From Streptomyces sp. DH37 (GTDB lineage Bacteria; Actinomycetota; Actinomycetes; Streptomycetales; Streptomycetaceae): a stretch of DNA of 64,000 nt. The stretch is from contig NZ_JARVKV010000026.1 of assembly GCF_029813835.1 (NCBI RefSeq), positions 1-64,000 on the forward strand, in the 5' to 3' direction. Both the position numbers and the translations under genes were made by a program. This document shows positions 36,253 through 44,897 of this stretch, piece by piece (the stretch's first letter is position 1; each line of letters starts with the position of its first letter). The notes beneath the pieces were generated by a model. That model did not search any database and was not told the DNA's origin. It saw nothing but the letters and a program-made list of their open reading frames with translations.

Positions 36253-37311
36253 TCATCGCACCGGGCCGGCGCCCGTCCGCCCGTCCCGCGGGACGGTGCA
36301 CTCGAAGGCGTGCAGGTACGGGTTCACCGGGCGGACGGAGCCGATGACCAGACCGGCCTCGGTCAGCCGCTGCGCCATGCTGCGCTCGGTGTGCTTGGCG
36401 CCGCCCACGTTGAGCAGGAGCAGCAGGTCCATCGCGGTGGTGAACCGCATCGACGGGGTGTCGTCGACGAGGTTCTCGATGACGACGACCCGGGCTCCGG
36501 GCCGTGCCGCCCCGACGATGTTCCGCAGCGTCCTGCGGGTGCTGTCGTCGTCCCACTCCAGGATGTTCTTGACGATGTACACATCGGCGCGGACGGGAAC
36601 GGCGGTGCGGCAGTCGCCGGGCACGATCCGCACCCGGTCGGCGAGCGCCCCGCCCTCCCGCAGCCGCGGGTCGGCGTTGGCCACCACCGGCGGCAGGTCG
36701 AGCAGGGCGCCCCGCATCCGCGGGTACCGCTCCAGCAGGCACGCCACCACGTGCCCCTGGCCGCCCCCGACGTCGGCGACGGACTCCGCGTCCGACAGGT
36801 CGAGGAACGCCGCGACGTCCCGCGCGGACTGCTCGCTGGAACGCGTCATCGCGCGGTTGAAGACGTGGGCCGACTCGGGCGCGTCCTGGTGGAGGTAGGT
36901 GAAGAACTCCTTGCCGTACAGGCCCGGGACGACGCTGCGGTCCGAGCGCACGGCCTCGTCGAGCAGCGGCCACGCGTCCCAGGTCCACGGCTCGGTGCAC
37001 CACAGCACGACGTCCCGCAGGCTGTGGGGGTCGTCCTCGCGCAGCAGCCGCGACACCTCGGTGTGCGCGAACCTCCCGTCACCGTCCTCGGCGAAGACGC
37101 CGTGGCAGGACAGGGCGCGCAGCAGCCGCCGCAGCGGCCGCGGCTCCGCCTTCACCTCGGCCGCCAGTTCCTCGGCGCTCATGGGGTCGTCCCCCAGCGC
37201 GTCGGCCACGCCCAGCCGGGCGGCCGCGCGCACGGCGGCGGCGCACGCCGCCCCGAATGCGAGCTCCCGCAGCCGCATGGGCGGCGGGGGAGCGGTTCCA
37301 ACGGTTGTCAT
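36253..37311 (-). CDS. O-methyltransferase of the spore-pigment cluster
   Basis: This encodes 352 residues. The N-terminal dimerisation domain (LGVADALGDDPMSAEELA, PRPLRRLLRALSCHGVF) is followed by a SAM-binding core (VADVGGGQGHVVACLLERYP) of the plant COMT/polyketide O-methyltransferase family. GAGG lies 7 bases before the ATG. It is the last gene of the leftward polyketide operon, 34 bp after the cyclase gene. The S. coelicolor whiE cluster as I recall it has no such methyltransferase, so this pigment may be methylated. Confidence 0.88.
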   Translation of the reverse strand: MTTVGTAPPPPMRLRELAFGAACAAAVRAAARLGVADALGDDPMSAEELAAEVKAEPRPLRRLLRALSCHGVFAEDGDGRFAHTEVSRLLREDDPHSLRDVVLWCTEPWTWDAWPLLDEAVRSDRSVVPGLYGKEFFTYLHQDAPESAHVFNRAMTRSSEQSARDVAAFLDLSDAESVADVGGGQGHVVACLLERYPRMRGALLDLPPVVANADPRLREGGALADRVRIVPGDCRTAVPVRADVYIVKNILEWDDDSTRRTLRNIVGAARPGARVVVIENLVDDTPSMRFTTAMDLLLLLNVGGAKHTERSMAQRLTEAGLVIGSVRPVNPYLHAFECTVPRDGRTGAGPVR

Positions 37312-37345
37312 GCACGGCCTCGATTCTTGTGGTCGGGCAGGGCCG

Positions 37346-37690
37346 TCAGCCCTGCGGCAGGGGCGCGCCGTCGCGCTCCCACCGGTAGAAGCACCGCGCC
37401 ATCGCGTCCCTGGGGCCGCGCCAGGTCTCCGGGTCGTACGGCCTGACGTACGCCGACAGCCGTTCGCTGACGGCGCGGAACTCCGGGTGGTCCACCGCCG
37501 CGGCGATGGCCGGCCCGGGGTCCCGCTCGCTCTCGATGAGGTGCATGTACACATCGCCGAACTGGAAGAGGCCGCGCCGGGCGACGCCCACCAGGTGCGG
37601 CAGCTCGCCGCGGTCGGAGTCGGCGAACACCCTCGCGATGTCCGGTGCCGCCCCCGGTTCCATCCGGGCGACGATCAGAGTGTGGTGCAC
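37346..37690 (-). CDS. TcmI-family polyketide cyclase (WhiE ORFVII type)
   Basis: This encodes 114 residues, the usual size for the family. The opening HHTLIVARMEPGAAPDIARVFADSDRGELPHLVGVARR matches TcmI-like type II polyketide cyclases with a dimeric ferredoxin-like fold. It acts after the aromatase/cyclase to close later rings. It lies 13 bp downstream of the SRPBCC cyclase gene. Confidence 0.9.
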   Translation of the reverse strand: MHHTLIVARMEPGAAPDIARVFADSDRGELPHLVGVARRGLFQFGDVYMHLIESERDPGPAIAAAVDHPEFRAVSERLSAYVRPYDPETWRGPRDAMARCFYRWERDGAPLPQG

Positions 37691-37703
37691 GGGGTTCCCT
37701 TCC

Positions 37704-38183
37704 TCAGTCGGCCATCGCCGCGGGGGTGTGGGCCTCCCGCGCGCGCTGCTCGATCCGGTCCCGGATGAGGGCCATCTGGACGCGGGAGTTGCGGTTGATG
37801 TTCTGCGTCATCCACGCGTCGTCGACCGGCGCGTCCGGCTTCATCGCGAAGTCCTGCGTCCAGCGCATCCGCACGCCGTCCGGGGTCTGCGCGTACTCCC
37901 AGCGGATGTCCATGTACCGGAAGGGGCCGGTCTCGACGCGGCGCGCCCGCACGGTGAGGCCGTCGCGGTCGGCGGTCCGCTCGGAGACCCAGCTCCACAC
38001 CGTGCCGTTCTCGTCCGGGTGCATGGTCAGGCGGAACGTCGTGCTGTCGCCGTCGCGGGAGAGGATTTCGACGGACGCGTACTCGCTGAACAGCCGCGGC
38101 CAGTTCTCGATGTCGTTGGTCATGTCCCAGACGAGGTCCAGGGGGGCGGCGATGACGATCTCGTTCTCGGTGTGCCCGGCCAT
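37704..38183 (-). CDS. SRPBCC aromatase/cyclase (WhiE ORFVI type)
   Basis: This encodes 159 residues in a single START/SRPBCC (helix-grip) domain. ENEIVIAAPLDLVWDMTNDIENWPRLFSEYA is typical of monodomain polyketide aromatase/cyclases, which fix first-ring folding of the poly-beta-ketone. Its start lies one base after the acyl carrier protein stop, indicating tight coupling. Confidence 0.9.
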   Translation of the reverse strand: MAGHTENEIVIAAPLDLVWDMTNDIENWPRLFSEYASVEILSRDGDSTTFRLTMHPDENGTVWSWVSERTADRDGLTVRARRVETGPFRYMDIRWEYAQTPDGVRMRWTQDFAMKPDAPVDDAWMTQNINRNSRVQMALIRDRIEQRAREAHTPAAMAD

Positions 38184-38184
38184 G

Positions 38185-38454
38185 TCACGCCTCCGCCGTC
38201 AGGACGCCGTTGACGAAGCCGAGGAACTCGCGGGGCGTCCTGCACTGCTCCGCCCGCTCCGGCATGTCCCGGCCGTAGCGCTTCTCCAGTTCGCCCACGA
38301 TGCCGAGCAGCCCGAGCGAGTCGAGGCCGAAGGCGTCGAACCCGGAGTCTGCCCGGTGCCGCAGGTCCTGGGGGTCGACGGTGACGCCCGCGGTCTGCTT
38401 CATCAGCGCGGCCAGTTCCTCGACGGTCACCTGGCCCGTCATCTGATCGGTCAT
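38185..38454 (-). CDS. Acyl carrier protein of the spore-pigment PKS
   Basis: This encodes 89 residues. The phosphopantetheine attachment motif is GLDSLGLLG (Ser at about 46). It carries the growing poly-beta-ketone chain between the two ketosynthase subunits. Its ATG overlaps the KSbeta stop by 4 bases. Confidence 0.93.
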   Translation of the reverse strand: MTDQMTGQVTVEELAALMKQTAGVTVDPQDLRHRADSGFDAFGLDSLGLLGIVGELEKRYGRDMPERAEQCRTPREFLGFVNGVLTAEA

Positions 38455-39719
38455 GCGGATGCACTCCTTCGGTGGGTGGGTTGTCCGGTTTCGCGCCGCA
38501 GCACGAGCGCCGCGTTCGAGCCCATGAGGCCCCGGCTGAGGACCAGGGCCGTGCGCAGCTCGGCGGAGCGCGCCCGGGAGGTCACCAGGTCCAGGTCATG
38601 GCAGATGTCGGAGACGTTGGGGGTGGGCGGGACCAGGCCGTGCTCCATGGCGAGCACGGCCGCCGCGGCGTCCAGCACGGGCGCCCCGCAGTAGGCCCGG
38701 CCGGTGCCCGTCTTCGGTGCGGTGACGGGCACGCGCCGCCCGTGCGCGCCCAGGGCGTCGGCGATCGCCAGGGCCTCGGCCCGGTCCGCCTCGGCCGTTC
38801 CGAGGGCGTCGGCGAACACGACGTCGACCTCCTCCGGGGCGCAGCCGGCCTCCGCCAGCGCGGTGCGGATCGCCCGGGCCAGTCCCTCGCGGGACCGGTC
38901 CCACCGGGACGCCCCGGTGAACGTGGCGGCGTGGCCGGCCACCGTGGCCCGGGGCTCGGCCCCGCGGCGGAGGGCCGCGTCCTCCTCCTCCACCACGAGC
39001 ATGGCGCCGCCCTCGGCGGGCACGAAGCCGCGGGCGGCGGCGGTGAAGGGGCGGTAGGCGCGCTCCGGGTCGTCCTCGGTGCTGAGCTCGGGGTACCCCA
39101 GCTGGCAGACCATCGAGTACGGGGCCAGCGGCGCCTCGGCCGCGCCCACGACGACACCGTCGGTGCCGCGCCCCACGGCGCGGGCGGCGTGCGCCAGGGC
39201 GTCCAGGCCGCCGGCCTCGTCGGCGGCCACGACGCCGCAGGGGCCCTTGAAGCCGCCCCGGATGGAGATCTGGCCGGTGCTGGCCGCGTAGAACCAGGCG
39301 ATGGACTGGTACGGGCCCACGTGGCGGGAGCCCCGCCCCCACAGCTTCTGCAGTTCGCGCTGCCCGAACTCGCCGCCGCCGGAGCCGGCGGCGGTGACCA
39401 CGCCCACCGAGTAGGGCGAGCCGATGTCGGCGCGGCCGAGCCGGGCGTCCTCCAGCGCCATCGCGGTCGCGGCCATCGCGAAGTGGGTGAACCGGTCGGT
39501 CTGGACGAGGTAGTTGCCCTCGACGGCCTCGGCCGGGTCGAAGCCGCGGACCTCGCCCGCGACCCGCAGCGGCAGGTGCCCGCAGCCCTCGCGGGTGATG
39601 CGGTCCAGGGCGCCGACGCCCTCCACGGCCGACTTCCAGAAGGCCTCCGTGCCGACCCCGCCCGGCGCCACGACGCCGATGCCGGTGACGACCGCGCGCC
39701 GGATGCGTCGCGGGTTCAT
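38451..39719 (-). CDS. Ketosynthase beta / chain-length factor
   Basis: This encodes 422 residues of the ketosynthase fold, with the active-site Cys replaced. The usual chain-length-factor Gln of the DQAGG motif is Glu here (VVAADEAGGLDAL). It pairs with KSalpha to set chain length, and the Gln/Glu residue is thought to decarboxylate malonyl-ACP for priming. The start overlaps the KSalpha stop (ATGA). Confidence 0.93.
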   Translation of the reverse strand: MNPRRIRRAVVTGIGVVAPGGVGTEAFWKSAVEGVGALDRITREGCGHLPLRVAGEVRGFDPAEAVEGNYLVQTDRFTHFAMAATAMALEDARLGRADIGSPYSVGVVTAAGSGGGEFGQRELQKLWGRGSRHVGPYQSIAWFYAASTGQISIRGGFKGPCGVVAADEAGGLDALAHAARAVGRGTDGVVVGAAEAPLAPYSMVCQLGYPELSTEDDPERAYRPFTAAARGFVPAEGGAMLVVEEEDAALRRGAEPRATVAGHAATFTGASRWDRSREGLARAIRTALAEAGCAPEEVDVVFADALGTAEADRAEALAIADALGAHGRRVPVTAPKTGTGRAYCGAPVLDAAAAVLAMEHGLVPPTPNVSDICHDLDLVTSRARSAELRTALVLSRGLMGSNAALVLRRETGQPTHRRSASA

Positions 39720-40984
39720 CGTGTCCTCCCGCCCGGCCCGGTCAGCACCACCGCGGACTGGAAGCCGCCGAAGCCGCTGCCCACCGACAGCACGCCGCGC
39801 AGCCTCCGCTCACGCGCCGTGCGCGGCACGTAGTCCAGGTCGCACTCGGGATCCGGTGTCTCGTAGTTCGCCGTGGGCGGCACCACCTGGTGGGCCAGGG
39901 CCAGCACGCAGGCGGCGACCTCGATGGAGCCGATGGCGCCGAGCGAGTGGCCCACCATGGACTTGATCGAGCTCATCGGCGTGTCGTACGCGTGGGCGCC
40001 CAGGGACCGCTTGACCGCCGCGGTCTCGTGGCGGTCGTTCTGCCGGGTGCCCGAACCGTGCGCGTTGACGTAGTCGATGTCCGAGCCGTCGAGGCGGGCG
40101 TGGTCGAGCGCGGTGTCGATCGCCCGCGCCATCTCCAGGCCCTCGCCGGTCAGACCGGTCATGTGGTACGCGTTGCCGTAGGTGGCGTAGCCCGCGATCT
40201 CGCAGTACACGCGCGCCCCGCGGGCACGGGCGTGCTCCAGCTCCTCCAGGACCAGCACCGCGCCGCCCTCCCCCATCACGAAGCCGTCGCGGTCGGCGTC
40301 GAACGGCCGGGACGCGTGCTCGGGGTCGTCGTTGTTCGGCGAGGTCGCCTTGATGGCGTCGAAGCAGGCCATGGTGATCGGCGAGATCGGCGAGTCCGCC
40401 GCGCCGGCGACGCAGACGTCCGTCCGGCCCTCCTCGATGGCGTGGAAGGCGTACCCGACGGCGTCCAGCCCCGAGGTGCAGCCGGTGGAGACGGTCTGCA
40501 CCGGGCCGCGGACGCTGAACTCCTCGGCGACCGTCGAGGCGAGCGTGCTGGGCGAGAAGGCGCGGTGCAGGTGCGGGCCGGCCCGCCGGTGGTCGACGTC
40601 CCAGCGGGACCCGCGCTCGCTGACCAGGACGTAGTCGTGCTCCAGACGGGTGGTGCCGCCGACCGCGGTGCCCAGGCTGACGCCCAGGCGCCAGGGGTCC
40701 TCGCGCCGCGGGTCCAGGCCCGCGTCGCGGACCGCCTCCGCGGCGGCGACCAGCGCGAACTGCACGTACCGGTCGCAGCGCTCGGTCTGCTCCACCGTCA
40801 GTCCGTGCGCGAGCGGCTCGAAGTCGCACTCCGCCGCGATCCGCGAGCGCAGGCCCGCGGGGTCGAAGAGGGTGATGCCCCGGGTCGCGGTGCGGCCGTT
40901 CGCCAGGAGGTCCCAGAACGCCGGGACGCCGATGCCGCCCGGCGCCACCACGCCCAGACCGGTGACGGCCACGCGTCGGGTCAC
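39716..40984 (-). CDS. Ketosynthase alpha of the spore-pigment PKS
   Basis: This encodes 422 residues from a GTG. The catalytic Cys169 lies in VSTGCTSG, with the later His residues in VNAHGSGT and KSMVGHSLGA. It condenses malonyl units on the acyl carrier protein. The GTGA overlap with the cupin gene and the ATGA overlap with KSbeta indicate translational coupling through the minimal PKS. Confidence 0.95.
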   Translation of the reverse strand: MTRRVAVTGLGVVAPGGIGVPAFWDLLANGRTATRGITLFDPAGLRSRIAAECDFEPLAHGLTVEQTERCDRYVQFALVAAAEAVRDAGLDPRREDPWRLGVSLGTAVGGTTRLEHDYVLVSERGSRWDVDHRRAGPHLHRAFSPSTLASTVAEEFSVRGPVQTVSTGCTSGLDAVGYAFHAIEEGRTDVCVAGAADSPISPITMACFDAIKATSPNNDDPEHASRPFDADRDGFVMGEGGAVLVLEELEHARARGARVYCEIAGYATYGNAYHMTGLTGEGLEMARAIDTALDHARLDGSDIDYVNAHGSGTRQNDRHETAAVKRSLGAHAYDTPMSSIKSMVGHSLGAIGSIEVAACVLALAHQVVPPTANYETPDPECDLDYVPRTARERRLRGVLSVGSGFGGFQSAVVLTGPGGRTR

Positions 40985-41421
40985 GACACCGCCCCGGTGG
41001 GCTGCGCAGCCCGGTCGCCGGCGGCCTGGCCGGGGGTGGTCTCCTCGGTGTCGACGTGGCCGAGCTCGGGCCGGGGGGCCAGGGGCCCCAGGTGGAAGAC
41101 GAGGCGGGCCTCGGTGTCGCCGACGTTGCGGAACCGGTGCCGCATGTGCGCGGGGATCATCAGCCCCTGGTCGGGGGAGAGGGGGTGGGGCTCCCCGTCC
41201 AGGTCCACCTCGAGGGAGCCGCTGACGACGTACACGAACTCCTCGGAGTACGGGTGGTAGTGCTCGCCGATGCGGTCTCCGGGCTGCACGATGGCCAGGC
41301 CCATGAAACCGCTGGTCGAGCCCACGGTGGCGGGCGTGAGCATGGCGCGCAGATCGCCTCCGCGCCTGCGGTTGGGCTCGATCTCGCCGAGGTCGACGAT
41401 GCGTGGGAACTGCTTGGTCAT
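40981..41421 (-). CDS. Cupin-domain protein (WhiE ORFII type)
   Basis: This encodes 146 residues in a single small beta-barrel cupin with motif 1 GEHYHPYSEEFVYVVSGSLEVDLDG and motif 2 PAHMRHRFRNVG. The His residues can bind a metal. Homologues sit just upstream of KSalpha in spore-pigment clusters. The precise role in pigment formation is unknown. Confidence 0.9.
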   Translation of the reverse strand: MTKQFPRIVDLGEIEPNRRRGGDLRAMLTPATVGSTSGFMGLAIVQPGDRIGEHYHPYSEEFVYVVSGSLEVDLDGEPHPLSPDQGLMIPAHMRHRFRNVGDTEARLVFHLGPLAPRPELGHVDTEETTPGQAAGDRAAQPTGAVS

Positions 41422-41489
41422 GGTCGGTCACTCCGTGGGGAAGGGCGGTGTTGCGCGGATGTACCGGCCGGCGGAGCGGCCGACGGGCG

Positions 41490-42632
41490 TCAGGAGCCCG
41501 GTGCGGTGCGGTCGGTGACGAGCCGCATGCCGGCGTGCGACAGCAGGCGCATGGCCTCGCGTTCGCCGGTCGGGGGGCCGTCGATCCCGAGGGCCTCGAC
41601 GTCGAGCAGGCGTGCGATCTCGGCGGCGCTCCCGGGCTCCCCGAGGCCGAGGACCCGGGCGGGTGCGGAGTCGGGCTCGCCCTCCACCTCGACCAGCCGT
41701 ACGACGATGTCGTCGCGCTGGAAGACGGTGCTGGCGCGGACCGGGCTGTGCGGGTCGTCCGCGGCGAGCTCGTCCTGCCGGGAGAGCAGCCGCGCCAGGT
41801 CCATGCCGCGGCCCTCCCTGGCCGGGTAGTACAGCGCGTGCCGCCGCACCCGCGGCGACGGCGGCACGCAGGACGTCACGTGGTGCACGGCCGGCAGCGC
41901 GGCCCGGGTGAAGAACGCCCGCGCGGATTGCGGGTCGTCGAGGTCCCGGTCCTGCTCCAGGTGGGGGTTGATGGCCTCCTCGACCGCGCGCACCTCGGGC
42001 TGCCGGGCGACGTGGCGCAGCGCGGCGAGCAGGTCGCCGCGCACCTCGACGGCCCGCACGACCCGGTTGCCGTGCATGAACAGCGAGGTGCGGCACAGCC
42101 GGGTGGTGTCGTCCACCCGCGGCTCGGGCGGGGCGTAGTCGGAGAGGATCTCGGCGACCTTGGACTCACTGCCGGGTTTGACGGTGAAGGTCAGGGCGTG
42201 GCGCACCACGCCGTCGCCCGGCCGCGGGGAGGCCTGCAGCCCGCTCCTGGCCGGGGCGTCCGCGGCGCTGCCGCCGAAGGTCTCGCGCAGGACGCTGAAG
42301 CGCAGCGATCGGGTGTCGCGGACGCAGCCGTGCAGCGGCCTGACCGTCTCCAGGTGCTCCTCGCTGTTCACCCAGGCGAGGAAGGGCGGCGCGCTCTCCC
42401 ACTCGCTGGTGATGAGCCACTGGGAGGGGTTCTCGATGGACTGGCAGAGCTGGTCGCTGATGTGGCCGGGCACGGACGCCACCTGGTTGCGCATGTGCTC
42501 GTACGCGTCGAGGAACTCCTGCTGGGCCCCGTCGTGGATGTCGAGCAGCAGGATGACCCGGAGCCTGGAGCCGTCGAAGGCCGACTGGGAGACGCGCCCG
42601 GAGGCCTGGGTTGTGTGGTCCGAGACCGTCAT
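41490..42632 (-). CDS. SchA/CurD-like protein (WhiE ORFI type)
   Basis: This encodes 380 residues. It appears to contain three ferredoxin-like/monooxygenase-type repeats: RVILLLDIHDGAQQEFLDAYEHM at about 25, VRHALTFTVKPGSESKVAEIL at about 145, and RRHALYYPAREGRGMDLARLL at about 270. The family is known from whiE, sch and cur spore-pigment clusters. It is the first gene of the leftward operon. The ATG at 42632 has AGAGG somewhat far upstream. Confidence 0.85.
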   Translation of the reverse strand: MTVSDHTTQASGRVSQSAFDGSRLRVILLLDIHDGAQQEFLDAYEHMRNQVASVPGHISDQLCQSIENPSQWLITSEWESAPPFLAWVNSEEHLETVRPLHGCVRDTRSLRFSVLRETFGGSAADAPARSGLQASPRPGDGVVRHALTFTVKPGSESKVAEILSDYAPPEPRVDDTTRLCRTSLFMHGNRVVRAVEVRGDLLAALRHVARQPEVRAVEEAINPHLEQDRDLDDPQSARAFFTRAALPAVHHVTSCVPPSPRVRRHALYYPAREGRGMDLARLLSRQDELAADDPHSPVRASTVFQRDDIVVRLVEVEGEPDSAPARVLGLGEPGSAAEIARLLDVEALGIDGPPTGEREAMRLLSHAGMRLVTDRTAPGS

Positions 42633-42875
42633 CCGACATACCTCTTCTTCGGCATACCTCTCCTCGGGGAGTCCTCGGGGGAAACGGGGCGGAACCGTGC
42701 GCCGTGAACCGGCGTCAGCCGCCATGCCCACTGATCATGTGACGAACCGTCTGCTACCGCAAGCAATGGTGATCAACCGGGTGAAGCATGGGCGTTTCCC
42801 CTCATGGCGGGGCATTGATCTCCAGCCCGGCCGCACCCGCGCGTGCCGGGAAACGCGACGCGCTGGAGGAGAGTG
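42633..42875. promoter_or_regulatory. Divergent promoter region of the spore-pigment cluster
   Basis: This 243-bp region lies between the seven-gene pigment operon with its methyltransferase (left) and the hydroxylase gene (right). In S. coelicolor the equivalent whiE region holds two divergent sporulation-dependent promoters, whiEP1 and whiEP2. I see a less GC-rich stretch at about 42725-42800 but no confident hexamers. Confidence 0.5.
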
Positions 42876-44513
42876 ATGAGCCAAGAAGCCGACCTCACGG
42901 TCCCGGTCCTCATCGTCGGCGGTTCCCTGACGGGCCTGTCCACCTCGCTGTTCCTGGGCCGCCTCGGGGTGCGGCACATCCTGGTGGAACGGCACGCCGG
43001 CACCTCGATCCACCCGCGCGGCCGCGGCAACAACGTGCGGACGATGGAACTGTTCCGGGTGGCCGGAGCCGAGCCGGCGATCAGGGAGGCGGCGTCGGTC
43101 CTGGCCGGCAACCACGGCATCCTCCAGACGCCGGCCCTGGTCGGCGAGGAGGGCGAGTGGCTGTTCCGGGAGATCGACCCGGGCAGCGGGCTGGCCCGCT
43201 TCAGCCCCAGCTCCTGGTGTCTGTGCAGCCAGAACGACCTGGAGCCGGTCCTGCTGGACCACGCCCGGGAACTCGGCGGCGACCTGCGGTTCTCCACCGA
43301 GCTGATGTCGTTCGACCCCGGTCCGGACGGTGTCACGGCGGTGGTCAAGAGCCGGGAGACCGGGGAGCACACCACGATCCGCGCGGACTACCTCGTGGCG
43401 GCGGACGGCCCGCGCAGCCCGGTGCGCGAGAGCCTCGGCATCGGCCACAGCGGGCCCGGCGACCTGTTCCACAACGTGAGCATCACCTTCCGCTCCCGCC
43501 GCCTCGCCGATGTGGTGGGCGACCGCCGCTTCATCGTCTGCTACCTGACCGGCCCGGACGGCGACGGAGCGCTGCTGCCGGTCGACAACCGGGAGCGGTG
43601 GGTCTTCCACGCGCCCTGGCACCCCGAACGCGGCGAGACGCTGGAGGAGTTCACCGACGAGCGGTGCGCGGAGCACATCCGCCGAGCGGTCGGCCTCGCG
43701 GAGCTCGACGTGGAGATCACCGGCAGGGCCCCGTGGCACGCGGCGGAGCGGGTCGCGGAGCGGTACGCGGCCGGCCGGGTCCTCCTGGCCGGCGACTCGG
43801 CCCACGAGATGCCCCCCACCGGCGCGTTCGGCTCCAACACCGGTATCCAGGACGCCCACAACCTGGCGTGGAAACTGGCCGCCGTGCTCGGCGGCTGGGC
43901 TGGCCCGGGCCTGCTGGACACCTACGACACCGAGCGCCGCCCCGTCGCGCGGGCGACCAGCGAGCGCGCCTCGGCGCGCTCCGTGGAGCACAGCCACCCC
44001 GGCTACGTCCCCGCCCCCGGCGCGGGCGGCGGCCGCAGGGGCGGCATCCTCGACGTGGTCCTGGGCTACCGCTATCCGCGCGGCGCCGTCGTGGGCACCG
44101 ACCCCGAGGCGCCGCCCGTCCCCCAGGGGCTGCGGCTGACGGGCGAGCCGGGCAGCCGGGCGCCCCACATGTGGCTGCGCCGGGCCGGGGAGCGGATCTC
44201 CACCCTGGACCTGTACGAGCGGTCGCCGGTCCTCCTCGTCGGCGCCGGCGAGGCGGGCGGGTGGCACGCCGCGGCCGGCCGCGTCGCCGGGGAGCTGTCC
44301 GTGCCGCTCGTGACGTACCGGATCGGCGCCGGAGCGGACGCCGACCTCACCCCCGAGGACGGCGCCGACTGGGCGCGGACCCACGGCACGGGGCCCGGCG
44401 GCGCGGTGCTGGTGCGCCCCGACGGGTTCGTGGCGTGGCGCTCGGCCGAACCGGTCCCGGACCCGGAGGCGACGCTGCGCCGGGTCCTCTCGTCGGTGCT
44501 GGCGCTGGCCTGA
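42876..44513 (+). CDS. FAD-dependent aromatic polyketide hydroxylase (WhiE ORFVIII type)
   Basis: This encodes 545 residues with GGAGGAGAG before the ATG. The FAD motif is VLIVGGSLTGLSTSLFLGRLG, with the second motif VLLAGDSAHEMPPTGAFGSNTGIQDAHNLAWKLA (about 305-338) and a C-terminal thioredoxin-like domain. It belongs to the PheA/TetX-type flavoprotein monooxygenases. In whiE clusters the divergent ORFVIII changes spore colour, consistent with late ring hydroxylation. Confidence 0.93.
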   Translation: MSQEADLTVPVLIVGGSLTGLSTSLFLGRLGVRHILVERHAGTSIHPRGRGNNVRTMELFRVAGAEPAIREAASVLAGNHGILQTPALVGEEGEWLFREIDPGSGLARFSPSSWCLCSQNDLEPVLLDHARELGGDLRFSTELMSFDPGPDGVTAVVKSRETGEHTTIRADYLVAADGPRSPVRESLGIGHSGPGDLFHNVSITFRSRRLADVVGDRRFIVCYLTGPDGDGALLPVDNRERWVFHAPWHPERGETLEEFTDERCAEHIRRAVGLAELDVEITGRAPWHAAERVAERYAAGRVLLAGDSAHEMPPTGAFGSNTGIQDAHNLAWKLAAVLGGWAGPGLLDTYDTERRPVARATSERASARSVEHSHPGYVPAPGAGGGRRGGILDVVLGYRYPRGAVVGTDPEAPPVPQGLRLTGEPGSRAPHMWLRRAGERISTLDLYERSPVLLVGAGEAGGWHAAAGRVAGELSVPLVTYRIGAGADADLTPEDGADWARTHGTGPGGAVLVRPDGFVAWRSAEPVPDPEATLRRVLSSVLALA

Positions 44514-44518
44514 CGGCC

Positions 44519-44544
44519 CGCGCCCGGGGCTCCCCCCGGGCGCG
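44519..44544. terminator. Hairpin terminator of the hydroxylase gene
   Basis: A perfect 11-bp stem with a 4-nt loop starts five bases after the hydroxylase stop codon. Confidence 0.8.
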
Positions 44545-44760
44545 GCGCGGGCCGCCGTACGCCGTGGGCGGGACCGGCCGCGGGGCGCGGGGCCGGGTCG
44601 ATGGGCGCCCGGCCCCGCCGCCCGGCCGCCCGGCCGCCGGTACGCGTCACCTCGCGCGGCCCACCGGGCACCCCGCCGGCGCGGAACCCGCGGACGGGGT
44701 GCGCCGTGGCGCCCGCGCGGCGAACGGCGGCACCCGCGACGCCGCCCCGGCGGAGTGCGG

Positions 44761-44830
44761 TGGTTTGCGACAGGTTGCAGACGTTTACAGCGGTTTGCAG
44801 CGTTTTGCGGAGGGTCGTGACAGGTTGCGA
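44761..44830. promoter_or_regulatory. Seven decamer repeats in exact 10-bp phase
   Basis: Seven consecutive 10-mers share a GTTTGC-like core at the same offset: TGGTTTGCGA, CAGGTTGCAG, ACGTTTACAG, CGGTTTGCAG, CGTTTTGCGG, AGGGTCGTGA (degenerate) and CAGGTTGCGA. All cores fall on one face of the helix, 68-137 bp upstream of the SpoIIE-like ATG. This fits a head-to-tail oligomerising activator or repressor, such as a BldC-like direct-repeat binder, or intrinsically curved DNA. Confidence 0.75.
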
Positions 44831-44897
44831 CGCGGGCGGCGCGGCTGTCTCATGGGAGGGATGCCGCTGTCGCGCTGTTCGCAGCCGTGGGAGGCGT

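Larger units (their letters stand above)
44514..44897. promoter_or_regulatory. Intergenic region with terminator and phased repeats
   Basis: This 384-bp region opens with a terminator (44519-44544) and ends with the upstream region of the SpoIIE-like gene, which holds a helically phased decamer array (44761-44830). The middle is GC-rich sequence without a supportable gene. Confidence 0.6.
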
